Of a stretch of DNA of 64,000 nucleotides, positions 15,554 through 24,179 are shown piece by piece. The translations under genes were made by a program, and so were the position numbers. The first letter of the stretch is position 1, and each line of letters begins with the position of its first letter. The notes under the pieces were generated by a model, which ran no database searches, was not told the origin of the DNA, and was given only the letters and a program-made list of their open reading frames with translations. Origin of the DNA: Nioella aestuarii (GTDB taxonomy: Bacteria > Pseudomonadota > Alphaproteobacteria > Rhodobacterales > Rhodobacteraceae); the NCBI RefSeq assembly GCF_050896395.1, contig NZ_JBPBBA010000009.1:1-64000 (forward strand). Direction: 5' to 3'.

Positions 15554-16543
15554 TCAGTACCCCTGTAGGGCGGCAACATAGGCCGAGGCCTGCAGACCTT
15601 CAGCATCTGCGTCAGCGATGATCTGTTCCACCACCGGTCCGGATGCCGCGTTGAAGCGGTCGGCCTCTTCCGGGGACAGCTCGATCACCTGACGCCCCTC
15701 GGTCGCGGCAAACTGGGCCAGGGCGCTCTCGGCAACGGCAAGCCAGGCGGCGCTGCCATCGAGTGAGGCCTGGTGCCCTGCCTCGAGGATCGCGGCCTGA
15801 TGCTCTTCAGACAGGTCGGCAAAGACGTCGCGGTTCATGATCAGATAGAAGAGCGAGATCGTCGTATCCATGCCATGCGTGATGTAGTTCGTGACCTCAG
15901 CCAGTCGGAACGCATTCAGTGTTGTGGCGTCAATCATGGCACCATCGATGACACCGGTCTGCATCGCGTTGTAGATGCCGGGTGCGGGCATAGAGACCGG
16001 GTTTGCCCCCCAGGCTTGAACAACAAGCCCCGCATTTCGAGACGGTACGCGGATATTCAACCCTTCGAGGTCATCAATGCTGTCAACCGGTGTATCGGCC
16101 ATCAGCAGCAGGTTCGGCGCGTTATTCCACAGCCCGACCAGCTGTACGCGGCGGTACTCTTGCGCGAGCATGTCGAGATTGGCCTGAATGGCCGCGGTCC
16201 CGGTTTCGGCAGTGATGACGCCCGGCAGTTCAGCCAACAAGGTTGTCGGGAAATTGGAGGCGGTATAGCCCGGCAGGCTGAAGGCGAGATCGGCGACCCC
16301 GTCAACCACGCGGTTATACTGCTCTGCCGGTCCCGGTCCGAGTTCACCACCCATGTAGAGACGCACCGTCACCTCGTCGCCCGTTGCGGCCGCGATGGAG
16401 TCGGCGAAGGGCGTATAGACCTGCTCGACCACGAAATGGGTGGGCGGCGAGAAATCCGCCAACGAGAGTTCTTCAGCAGTTGCGGCTGTCGCAGCCAGTA
16501 TCGATCCGGCGACAATCGAGGTGGTTAAGGTCTTGGTCAACAT
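15554..16543 (-). CDS. dctP: TRAP transporter substrate-binding protein DctP-like
   Basis: 329 residues, periplasmic. The signal peptide (MLTKTLTTSIVAGSILAATA) is followed by the DctP fold. The conserved Arg that usually pairs with the substrate carboxylate is in LNIRVPSRNAG, and the family segment VDGAMIDATTL follows. The ligand is therefore expected to be an organic acid. GAGGAA precedes the ATG. The gene begins 48 bases after marR and is probably in the same transcript as the P450 system. An aromatic carboxylate such as 4-methoxybenzoate is the likely cargo by context only. Confidence 0.92.
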   Translation of the reverse strand: MLTKTLTTSIVAGSILAATAATAEELSLADFSPPTHFVVEQVYTPFADSIAAATGDEVTVRLYMGGELGPGPAEQYNRVVDGVADLAFSLPGYTASNFPTTLLAELPGVITAETGTAAIQANLDMLAQEYRRVQLVGLWNNAPNLLLMADTPVDSIDDLEGLNIRVPSRNAGLVVQAWGANPVSMPAPGIYNAMQTGVIDGAMIDATTLNAFRLAEVTNYITHGMDTTISLFYLIMNRDVFADLSEEHQAAILEAGHQASLDGSAAWLAVAESALAQFAATEGRQVIELSPEEADRFNAASGPVVEQIIADADAEGLQASAYVAALQGY

Positions 16544-16591
16544 GCTGGTTTCCTCCCTATTGGCATGTGTGGTCCTAGCTCTGGCGGAAAT

Positions 16592-17101
16592 TCATTTCTC
16601 CCGTTCCGCCGCTTCGAGATTCGACAGGAATCGTGTCATGACGCGCAGGAATGTTTCGAGGTCTTCGGAATCGACCCCTGCGACCATCTCGGCCTCACAC
16701 TCAAGCGCGATTGCGAGGATCTGGCGATGCACCGACATCCCCTCTTCGGTTAGCCACCAGGTCCGTTTGCGCTCGTCCGAGGGCAGCGCTTCGAAATCCA
16801 GAAATCCCCTGGAATGAAGCGCCTTGAGCGAGCGGCTGACTGCGGCCTTGTCCAACCGAATGACCTCGCAGACCCGGTTCGCGGTGATCCGGGGTTCGAT
16901 CATCAGCATCGACAGCACGCGCCAATCGACAATTCCGAGGTCGAATCTGGTGCGGTAGATGCCCGAGGTCTTGCGTTGCCAGGCCCCGTTGACTGCGTTC
17001 AGCAGAAAGGGCGCGTAGCGATGGATGTCGAGAATCTCGTTACCATTGCGGGTGACAACGGGGCTCGGCCGGTCTGGTAGTATGTCTTTGTGGTTTGTCA
17101 T
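16592..17101 (-). CDS. MarR-family transcriptional regulator
   Basis: 169 residues. The winged-helix core runs from about residue 35 to 135: RFDLGIVDWRVLSMLMIEP, then the recognition helix RLDKAAVSRSLKALHSRG and the wing LPSDERKRTWWLTEEG. MarR proteins bind short palindromes as dimers and usually let go when an aromatic acid binds. Its ATG overlaps the reductase stop by one base (TAATG), so it is co-translated with the P450 system. The likely target is the pair of AGTTGA-N4-TCAACT palindromes at 19881-19934, giving autoregulation of the whole unit. Confidence 0.9.
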   Translation of the reverse strand: MTNHKDILPDRPSPVVTRNGNEILDIHRYAPFLLNAVNGAWQRKTSGIYRTRFDLGIVDWRVLSMLMIEPRITANRVCEVIRLDKAAVSRSLKALHSRGFLDFEALPSDERKRTWWLTEEGMSVHRQILAIALECEAEMVAGVDSEDLETFLRVMTRFLSNLEAAEREK

Positions 17102-18297
17102 TATGCGGGGGTCCCTACTGTTAGAGCGGTCAGGTCATACCCGACCGCCTCTAGCATTGCACGGGTTGGCCCCGGGTGGGCAGACAGGCATTTACGTGCC
17201 TGCATATGTGTTTTGGCGTCATTGATGGTTTCGATCGCGGTCAGAATGTCATCGCGGAACCGAAAGACCCGCGTTGCGTCCCTGACGACGCTGCGATCCG
17301 AAGGGGCGGCGAGGCCCGCGATCTGAAGCTTCCAATCCGCCTGGTCGGACCAGAACCACGCCACAGCGTTATAGGTGAGCTTGGATCTGCCAACGATCTG
17401 TTTGGCGACCAAACGGGCGTGGTCGGTTGCGGCCTGCACGCTTTCGAGACGCACCAGACCGTCCGTGCCCGGATAGGGGAAGGCGGCGCAATCTCCGATT
17501 GCGAAAATCGCCGGATCCGAGGTTCGGAGCCCTGCATCGACGACAACGCCGTTTTCCGTTTCGAGCCCGGCCTCACTTGCAAGCATTGAATTCGGGCGAA
17601 CACCTGCCGCAAGGAGCGTCAGATCAGCCTCAATAAACGTCCCATCGGCCAGTTTGATCCCGCGATCCTCAACCGCTGCCACCGCTGCGTTTAACAAGAC
17701 CTTCGTGCCAAGCTCCGCGTGCTTGTCGAAGAACAGCTGTGACATCTCTGGCGACACCGCGCGCGCCATCAGACGGGGGGCAGCCTCTGCGACCGTCACG
17801 TCGTGGCCGAGCCCCAAGGCGACTGCCGAAAACTCCAATCCGATGAAGCCCCCGCCGATGACAGCGATCTTCAATTTGCGGTCCAGGGCGGACCTCAGAC
17901 CTTCGGCATCCAAAAGGGTTCTGAGATTGAGCGCGCGTTCAATACCGGGGATCGGAGGCCGGAAATTGTGCGTTCCCGTCGCAAGGATCAGGTGGTCATA
18001 ATCCCAATGCCGCGTTCCGGCGTAGACCCTGCGGGTCTGACGGTCGATACGGTCTACCGTCGTGCCGGGTACGAGCGCTATGTCCTTCTTTTCGAAGAAC
18101 AGCTCGGGCCTTAGAGTCAGTGGGCCAGCATCTCCGGTCTTCAGATAGGCTTTGGACAGGGGCGGGCGTTGGTAGGGCAGACCCGGTTCGGCACCGATCA
18201 GGGTGATCGACCCGGCATGGCCCTCTTGCCGCAGGGACATGGCTGCCTGTAATCCGCCCTGCCCCGCCCCGATGATGATGACGCGGCCGTTGCTCAT
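17101..18297 (-). CDS. FAD-dependent ferredoxin reductase for the P450
   Basis: 398 residues, of the putidaredoxin-reductase/HaPuR type. It passes electrons from NADH to the [2Fe-2S] ferredoxin encoded just upstream. The FAD Rossmann motif is IIIGAGQGGLQAA at the N-terminus, PYQRPPLSKAYL is the family flavin segment, the NAD motif is IAVIGGGFIGLEFSAVA (about 147), and AIGDCAAFP closes the flavin site near 280. Its start overlaps the ferredoxin stop by four bases (ATGA) and its stop overlaps the marR start. The tight coupling with one P450 and one ferredoxin indicates a dedicated class I electron chain. Confidence 0.92.
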   Translation of the reverse strand: MSNGRVIIIGAGQGGLQAAMSLRQEGHAGSITLIGAEPGLPYQRPPLSKAYLKTGDAGPLTLRPELFFEKKDIALVPGTTVDRIDRQTRRVYAGTRHWDYDHLILATGTHNFRPPIPGIERALNLRTLLDAEGLRSALDRKLKIAVIGGGFIGLEFSAVALGLGHDVTVAEAAPRLMARAVSPEMSQLFFDKHAELGTKVLLNAAVAAVEDRGIKLADGTFIEADLTLLAAGVRPNSMLASEAGLETENGVVVDAGLRTSDPAIFAIGDCAAFPYPGTDGLVRLESVQAATDHARLVAKQIVGRSKLTYNAVAWFWSDQADWKLQIAGLAAPSDRSVVRDATRVFRFRDDILTAIETINDAKTHMQARKCLSAHPGPTRAMLEAVGYDLTALTVGTPA

Positions 18298-18617
18298 ATC
18301 TGGTCTTCCGGCAAATGCACGATGAGCCCGTCAAGCTCATCCGTGATCTTGATCTGGCAGGACAGGCGCGAGGTTTCACGCAGCTCTGACGCGGCGCATT
18401 CCAGCATGTCGTCTTCACCGTCCATGCGTTCGCCGGTTTTCTCGGCCCAAGCGTCATCGACATAGCAGTGGCAGGTCGCACACATCATCGACCCGCCGCA
18501 TTCCGCCACGACCGCATCAATGCCATTCGCAACGGCAACGCTCATCACGCTTTCACCCTCCTGGGCGTCGACCGTCGTTTTGGTTCCGTCGAATTCGACA
18601 AAGGTGATCTTGGGCAT
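18294..18617 (-). CDS. [2Fe-2S] ferredoxin, P450 redox partner
   Basis: 107 residues, vertebrate/putidaredoxin type. The cluster ligands are in ECGGSMMCATC (CX5CX2C) and the fourth Cys is in RLSCQIKI. The acidic segment GERMDGEDDMLECA is the usual docking face for P450 and reductase. The start at 18617 (MPKITFVEFDG) has GAGG ten bases upstream. It lies ten bases after the P450 gene and overlaps the reductase. It is comparable to HaPux/palustrisredoxin partners of CYP199 enzymes. Confidence 0.95.
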   Translation of the reverse strand: MPKITFVEFDGTKTTVDAQEGESVMSVAVANGIDAVVAECGGSMMCATCHCYVDDAWAEKTGERMDGEDDMLECAASELRETSRLSCQIKITDELDGLIVHLPEDQI

Positions 18618-18627
18618 GAGCTGAACC

Positions 18628-19851
18628 TCAGTTCGGGATGAATGTGATGGGCAGCGTGTCGAGCGCATGGATCGAGTTATTAGGGCGCCAGACGGCCTCA
18701 CCAGCCGGTTCGATCCGGTCGACCTTCTCGATCAACACCTTCAAAACCGCCTCAAGCTCGCCCCGCGCGATGTTCTGCCCGACGCAACCATGGATCCCTG
18801 CACCGAATCCCAGGTGCCCCCTTGGGCGGCGGTCGACACGGAAGCTTTGCGGGTCTTCCCACTTGTCAGGGTCCATATTCGCTGCGCCAAGCACGCAGAG
18901 GATCTTGGTTCCCTCTTCAACGGGGAACCCGGCGATTTCTGTGTCCCGACCAGCCGTGCGACCAAAGGTATGAACCGGCGAGGTGTAGCGAAGAACCTCA
19001 TCAAACGCAGGCCGCAGAAGGCTCGGATCGGCTTTCAACCGCTCCCATTCTCCTGGGTTCTGGGACAGGCACCAAAGCGCGCTGCCGATCCCTGTAACCG
19101 TGGTATCAACCCCCGCAGAGAGGAAGGATCGCACCAGCATAGACGCTTCGTCATGGGTGATCTCGCCTGCGTCGGCATCCGCGTAGATACGCGCGCCAAG
19201 CCCGTCCTCGCTTAGCCGGTCACGGGCACAGGCCCCGTTGATCCATGCCACGATCTCGGTCTCTTTTTCCATCGAACGGCGGCGGATTTCATTGTCTGGC
19301 CCGACCGCGTTGAAAACCATCGCACCGTAATCGACCAGGTAACGCGCATTGCTGTCGTGCATTCCGACCGCCTTGGGAAACACGGTCGTCGGGAAGACTT
19401 CGGCGAACTCGGAAACCGCCTCGATCGTGCCCTTCTCAAGCACCGAGTCGACGATGCGTTCTGCCGTATCGCGAAAGAGCTCCGCAAACCCCTTCACGAC
19501 CTTCTGCGAGAGTGCACGGGCCATGACCTTGCGGGTCCGGGTGTGTTCAGGCGGATCTACTTCCAAAATGATCGACGGCTTGCGCCAGGGTTTTTCCAGC
19601 TTGAAGTCGTTCAATCCGACACCGCGCGACGAGACGAAATTCTCGTGATCGCTGAACACCTTTTGGGTGGTCTCATAGCGACCAACGGCAAGGACGCTGT
19701 AGCGGGGAAGGTAGACCGGCTCACCCTTGGAACGCAGCTCGGAATAGTAAGAGAGCGGATTTTGCAGAATACCCGGATCGTAGGGATCGACATCCCACAC
19801 CGGCATTCCATCGGGTGGCGTGATACGCCGGTGGCCTTCAACCATACCCAT
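18628..19851 (-). CDS. Cytochrome P450, CYP199-like benzoate O-demethylase
   Basis: 407 residues. The heme Cys is in FGAGIHGCVGQNIAR, the oxygen-activation helix reads FLSAGVDTTVTGIG, and the ExxR motif is EVLR. The segment SSRGVGLNDFKLEKPWRKPS strongly resembles CYP199A2/A4. Arg90 and Ser93 (in PWRKPS) and Arg241-Ser242 (in VRSFLSAG) line up with residues I recall as carboxylate ligands in CYP199A4 (Arg92, Ser95, Arg243, Ser244). A para-substituted benzoate such as 4-methoxybenzoate is therefore the likely substrate, demethylated to 4-hydroxybenzoate. It is first in the unit with its ferredoxin and reductase, and its promoter holds two palindromes. Confidence 0.9.
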   Translation of the reverse strand: MGMVEGHRRITPPDGMPVWDVDPYDPGILQNPLSYYSELRSKGEPVYLPRYSVLAVGRYETTQKVFSDHENFVSSRGVGLNDFKLEKPWRKPSIILEVDPPEHTRTRKVMARALSQKVVKGFAELFRDTAERIVDSVLEKGTIEAVSEFAEVFPTTVFPKAVGMHDSNARYLVDYGAMVFNAVGPDNEIRRRSMEKETEIVAWINGACARDRLSEDGLGARIYADADAGEITHDEASMLVRSFLSAGVDTTVTGIGSALWCLSQNPGEWERLKADPSLLRPAFDEVLRYTSPVHTFGRTAGRDTEIAGFPVEEGTKILCVLGAANMDPDKWEDPQSFRVDRRPRGHLGFGAGIHGCVGQNIARGELEAVLKVLIEKVDRIEPAGEAVWRPNNSIHALDTLPITFIPN

Positions 19852-19880
19852 CGAATAACTCCTCCCTTGAACGTTATTTG

Positions 19881-19934
19881 AGTTGATTCCTCAACTGGTG
19901 ACGGGTTTATGGGGCACGAGTTGATTTGTCAACT
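19881..19934 (-). promoter_or_regulatory. Promoter of the P450-TRAP unit with twin AGTTGA-N4-TCAACT operators
   Basis: Two perfect inverted repeats with the same arms, AGTTGATTCCTCAACT (19881-19896) and AGTTGATTTGTCAACT (19919-19934), are centred 38 bases apart. On the minus strand the upstream one contains a perfect -35 TTGACA (plus-strand 19927-19932), with a weak -10 (ATAAAC) 16 bases on. The second operator sits at the likely transcript start. The geometry fits repression by the MarR protein of the unit. Confidence 0.75.
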
Positions 19935-20418
19935 AAAATTCAGAACCGGGTGATTTGGGGTGCTCTAGCGTTGAACCGCGATACGATGCGTCCAGCCCAA
20001 TGGTAAGGCCCCCAGTACGAAAGCTGCTAGGCGCCTCGCGCCTTTCCGTGCTGATGATCTCAACGCGAAGACTGCTCACACGACATTTCAGGCAATGTCT
20101 GAAGCGCTAGGGTCCAACAACCAGGTGGCTGCCTGGGCGGTCCAAACTCGATATATGTCGAGATTTTTTAACTATGACAGATGTTTATGATGACTTCATG
20201 GTGCGGGTGGGCTGCCGCAAACAAGCGTATCATGTCTTGCGTCAGCCCCATTACGACCGTTTCGGGCGAGATCATAAGGGTGGGTTTTGGGCTTATCGCA
20301 CCCACCGGGCAGTGTTGCTCAATGTCTGTTCCAAACGCTCGATAAGGCATAGTGAGATCCCGTTCACGAACGGGGTGTCGATATCAGCCACAGGTCAGTC
20401 CGATATCGCTTGCTCGCC
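19935..20418. other. Gap upstream of the P450 promoter and downstream of pgm
   Basis: About 480 bases without a supported gene. Several short open frames exist on both strands but none matches a family I recognise, none has a clear ribosome site, and none extends a neighbour. No RNA gene or insertion sequence end was seen. Confidence 0.5.
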
Positions 20419-22050
20419 TCAGGTGATGACGTCTGGCGTGGTTCTGCCGATTCTGTTCGTTATCTCTGCGACGGCATCGGCTGCAGCGATGACAGACGCC
20501 AGTGCCGCTTGGGGGTCCTGCGCAAGCGCATCCGGTTCGGATTCTATCCGTTCAAGGTAGACACGCAGCGTTGCACCCTCTGTGCCGGTGCCGGACAGGC
20601 GGAACACGGCACGGCCACCACCTTCGAAATAGATGCGGATCCCCTGCCCTGTCGATGTCGAGCCATCCACGGGATCGTCATAAGCAAACTCATCTGCCCC
20701 CGAGATCGTCAGCCCGGCAGCCGACTGACCCGGCAGCTTATCCAGGCGGGCGCGCAGATTGTCGATCAGGGCGTTGGCCACGGTGCTGTCGACAGCCTCG
20801 TAGTCATGGCGTGAATAATAGTTCCGACCGTATCGCCCCCAATGTTCCGCCATCAGCTCCGCCACGGACTTTCCGGTAACGGCCAGGATGTTGAGCCACA
20901 AAAGAACCGCCCACAGCCCGTCCTTTTCCCGCACATGGTCGGATCCTGTGCCGGCGCTTTCCTCTCCGCAGATCGTGACCTTGCCCGCATCGAGCAGATT
21001 GCCAAAGAACTTCCAGCCGGTCGGCGTTTCGAAATGCGCGATGCCCTTTGCCTCAGCCACGCGATCCGCCGCGGCCGAGGTGGGCATGGACCGGGCGACA
21101 CCAGCCAGCCCGCCGGAATACCCCGGCGCCAGATGCGCAAGGTCAGTCAGCAGCGCAAGGCTGTCGGAAGGGCTGACATAGCAATGCGCCCCGACGATCA
21201 TGTTGCGGTCGCCATCCCCATCCGAGGCCGCGCCGAAATCGGGGGCATCCGGGCCATACATGACGTCCATCAGCGCCTTGGCCCAGACAGGGTTCGGGTC
21301 CGGGTGACCACCGCCGAAATCGGGGCTCGGGGTGCCATTGACGACAGTCCCGGACGGAGCCCCGAGCCGATTTTCCAGGATCTCACGCGCATAGGGGCCA
21401 GTCACGGCGTGCATGGCATCGAAACACATACGGAAGCCGCCACTGAACAATCCGGCAATCGCGCCGAAATCGAACAGCTCTTCCATCAGTTCCGCGTAAT
21501 CCGACACAGGGTCAACGATCTCGACCGCCATGTCGCCAAGATGGCTCTCCCCAAGGGCGTCGATCTGAACGGCGTCGGCCTCGAGGATACGGTAGGACGA
21601 GATATCCATGGTTCGGGCATAGATCTGCGCGGTCACAGCTTCCGTCGCGGGGCCACCATTGGGGCCGTTGTATTTCAGGCCGAAATCCTCATCCACGCCG
21701 CCGGGGTTGTGGCTGGCCGACAGGATCAGCCCGCCATCAGCGCGGCGTTTGCGGATCAGGTTCGAGGCAGCCGGTGTCGACAATAGCCCCCGCTGCCCCA
21801 CGATGCATCTTGCCACCCCGTTGGCTGCCGCCATGCGCAGTATGATCCCGATGGCACTATCGTTATAGTATCGCCCGTCCCCCCCGATCACGAGCGTCTT
21901 GCCGGTTACACCGCCGATCCCGTCGAAAATCGCCTGAACGTAATTCTCCAGGTATCCAGGTTGCATGAAGACGCGTGTCTTCTTGCGCAGGCCGCTGGTG
22001 CCCGGTTTCTGGTCATCAATCGGTGTCGTTGCAATCGTCTGAATGGTCAT
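20419..22050 (-). CDS. pgm: Phosphoglucomutase
   Basis: 543 residues, alpha-D-phosphohexomutase family. It interconverts glucose 1-phosphate and glucose 6-phosphate, linking glycogen to central metabolism. The phosphoserine is in LSASHNPGG, the metal site in SDGDGDRNM, the sugar-binding loop is CGEESAGTGSDH, and the C-terminal phosphate site is RLSGTGTEG. The start overlaps the glgX stop by four bases (ATGA). It is the last gene of the glycogen operon. Confidence 0.96.
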   Translation of the reverse strand: MTIQTIATTPIDDQKPGTSGLRKKTRVFMQPGYLENYVQAIFDGIGGVTGKTLVIGGDGRYYNDSAIGIILRMAAANGVARCIVGQRGLLSTPAASNLIRKRRADGGLILSASHNPGGVDEDFGLKYNGPNGGPATEAVTAQIYARTMDISSYRILEADAVQIDALGESHLGDMAVEIVDPVSDYAELMEELFDFGAIAGLFSGGFRMCFDAMHAVTGPYAREILENRLGAPSGTVVNGTPSPDFGGGHPDPNPVWAKALMDVMYGPDAPDFGAASDGDGDRNMIVGAHCYVSPSDSLALLTDLAHLAPGYSGGLAGVARSMPTSAAADRVAEAKGIAHFETPTGWKFFGNLLDAGKVTICGEESAGTGSDHVREKDGLWAVLLWLNILAVTGKSVAELMAEHWGRYGRNYYSRHDYEAVDSTVANALIDNLRARLDKLPGQSAAGLTISGADEFAYDDPVDGSTSTGQGIRIYFEGGGRAVFRLSGTGTEGATLRVYLERIESEPDALAQDPQAALASVIAAADAVAEITNRIGRTTPDVIT

Positions 22051-24179
22051 ATCATGGCCTTTCTAACTTCCTTGGCCGCACCGGCGGTTGGCCTGCCTGA
22101 AACCGGACGCAGCTCAAACGCCACAACGCTGTTATCAGCGACGCTCACCCTCCCGTGGCGTGGCGCGGCCGCGCTTTGTCCGGACGTATCGATCACGCGC
22201 TGCCAGCGATGTCCCGGCAGGGTTTCAGGCAGAAAGGCCGTTGTCTTTCCGCCTGCATTGAACATCAGGAAGATCGCGCCGAAACGGGGTTCGTAAGCCG
22301 GAGTGCCGCGCGCCATACGCATCTCGACCCCAAGAAACTTAAGGTCTGGCTGGCGCCAGTCCTCTTCCGACATTGCCGCGCCGTCTGCACGGCGCCAGAA
22401 AACATCCGGTTTACCATCCACGGCGCGCTTACGAGAATGCAAAAAGCGTTTCTGGCGCAGAATGGGGCTCGCCTTGCGAAAAGCGATCATCAGGCGGCAG
22501 AAGGCGAGGAAATCCGGGTCGGCTTCGTCCCAGGTGACCCAGCCAACCTCATTGTCCTGGCAATAGGCGTTGTTGTTGCCCATCTGCGAATTGCCAAGCT
22601 CATCGCCCGCCAGGATCATTGGGGTTCCTTGGCTCAGCATCAGCGTGGCGAACATGTTGCGCCGCCTCTGAGCCCGCAGGGCAAGAATGGCTGGATCGTC
22701 TGTCGGCCCTTCCTGGCCGCAATTGTCGGAAAAATTGTGATCGTGCCCGTCCCCGCCGTCTTCGCCATTGGGCCCGTTATGCTTGTGATTGTAGCTGACC
22801 GTATCCATCAGCGTGAAACCGTCATGGGACGTAATGAAGTTGATGGAAGAGGTCGCAGGGCGTCCATCATGATCAAAGCGCAGGGCAGAACCGGTGATGT
22901 TTCCAGCCAGTTTACGGGTAATGCTGGCATCCCCGCGCCAGTACTTCCGGACATTGTCGCGATACTTGTCGTTCCATTCGGTAAAGGGCGACGGGAACGC
23001 ACCCAATTGGTAGCCACCGGGGCCGACATCCCAGGGCTCGGCAATCATCTTGACCTTGTTCAATACCGGGTCCTGCCGGATGGCGCGGCAGAACGGCCCG
23101 TCCCGGTCGAAACCGCCAGAGGTGCGCGCAAGCGTCGATGCCAGGTCGAAGCGGAAGCCGTCGACATGCATCACCTCGACCCAGTACCGCAGGCTGTCCA
23201 TGACCATGCGCAGCACGAAGGGATGATCGAGATCCAGCGCGTTACCGCATCCGGTGTCGTTGACGTAAAAGCGCTTGTTCTCGGCCAGCCGGTAGTAGCT
23301 TGCATTGTCCAGGCCCCGGAAACTCAACGTCGGGCCGCGTTGGTCGCCCTCGGCCGTGTGATTGTAGACCACATCTAAGATGACCTCGATGCCAGCCGAG
23401 TGGAATCGTGCGACCATCTGCTGGAATTCCGAGATGTCCTGGTTGCTTAGATAGCGCGGCTCTGGCGCGAAGAACCCGTAGGTCATGTATCCCCAGTAGT
23501 TCCGCAGCCCCTTATCCACGAGAAACCGGTCATCAACCGATGCCTGCACCGGCAATAGCTCGATTGCGGTCACACCGAGGTCGGTGAGATGATCCAGCAT
23601 CTGTCCCGATGCCATGCCGAGGAACCGCCCGGCGTGCGCGATGTCCTTGCGCTGAGCGGTCAGGCCCTTGACATGCGCCTCGTAGAGGATCGTTTCGTTC
23701 CAAGGTGTATCGAGCCGAAGGCGTTCCCCACGCCCCCAGGTAAAGGACGGGTCCACGACGACCGAACGCGGCATGTAGGGGGCACTGTCCCGGGTGTCAA
23801 AGCTCATGTCCCCATGAACATGGCCGATCTCGTAACCATAAAGCGCGTCGTTCCAGGTGGGGTGGCCCGCAATACGCTTTGCGTAAGGATCAAGCAGGAA
23901 CTTGTGCGGGTTGAAACGGTGCCCCTCTTCCGGTGCATAGGGGCCATGAACGCGGTAGCCATATTGCTGCCCGGGACGCAGGCCCGAGATGTAGCCATGC
24001 CAGATATGGCCTTCGCGCTCGGCCAGCTCTATCAGATAGGTTTCCCGCCCTTTTTCGTCACACAGGCACAGGGTTACACGGGTTGCGTGTTGCGAAAAGA
24101 CAGCGAAGTTGACCCCTTCGCCATCGAAAGTTGCACCAAGCGGGTTTGGCCGCCCTGCACTCAACTGAAATTGGGTCAT
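22047..24179 (-). CDS. glgX: Glycogen debranching enzyme GlgX
   Basis: 710 residues, GH13 isoamylase type. It cleaves alpha-1,6 branches of limit dextrins during glycogen breakdown. The N-terminal carbohydrate-binding sandwich (PNPLGATFDGEGVNFAVFSQ) precedes the barrel. The nucleophile Asp is in DGFRFDLAS, the acid/base Glu in MIAEPWDVGPGG, and the third Asp in FITSHDGFTL. It overlaps glgA upstream and pgm downstream by four bases each (ATGA), so the three are translationally coupled. Confidence 0.95.
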   Translation of the reverse strand: MTQFQLSAGRPNPLGATFDGEGVNFAVFSQHATRVTLCLCDEKGRETYLIELAEREGHIWHGYISGLRPGQQYGYRVHGPYAPEEGHRFNPHKFLLDPYAKRIAGHPTWNDALYGYEIGHVHGDMSFDTRDSAPYMPRSVVVDPSFTWGRGERLRLDTPWNETILYEAHVKGLTAQRKDIAHAGRFLGMASGQMLDHLTDLGVTAIELLPVQASVDDRFLVDKGLRNYWGYMTYGFFAPEPRYLSNQDISEFQQMVARFHSAGIEVILDVVYNHTAEGDQRGPTLSFRGLDNASYYRLAENKRFYVNDTGCGNALDLDHPFVLRMVMDSLRYWVEVMHVDGFRFDLASTLARTSGGFDRDGPFCRAIRQDPVLNKVKMIAEPWDVGPGGYQLGAFPSPFTEWNDKYRDNVRKYWRGDASITRKLAGNITGSALRFDHDGRPATSSINFITSHDGFTLMDTVSYNHKHNGPNGEDGGDGHDHNFSDNCGQEGPTDDPAILALRAQRRRNMFATLMLSQGTPMILAGDELGNSQMGNNNAYCQDNEVGWVTWDEADPDFLAFCRLMIAFRKASPILRQKRFLHSRKRAVDGKPDVFWRRADGAAMSEEDWRQPDLKFLGVEMRMARGTPAYEPRFGAIFLMFNAGGKTTAFLPETLPGHRWQRVIDTSGQSAAAPRHGRVSVADNSVVAFELRPVSGRPTAGAAKEVRKAMI

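Noticed and set aside
20168..20560. Overlapping short open frames between the P450 promoter and pgm
   Set aside because: No ribosome site, no family resemblance, and one runs into the pgm 3' end.
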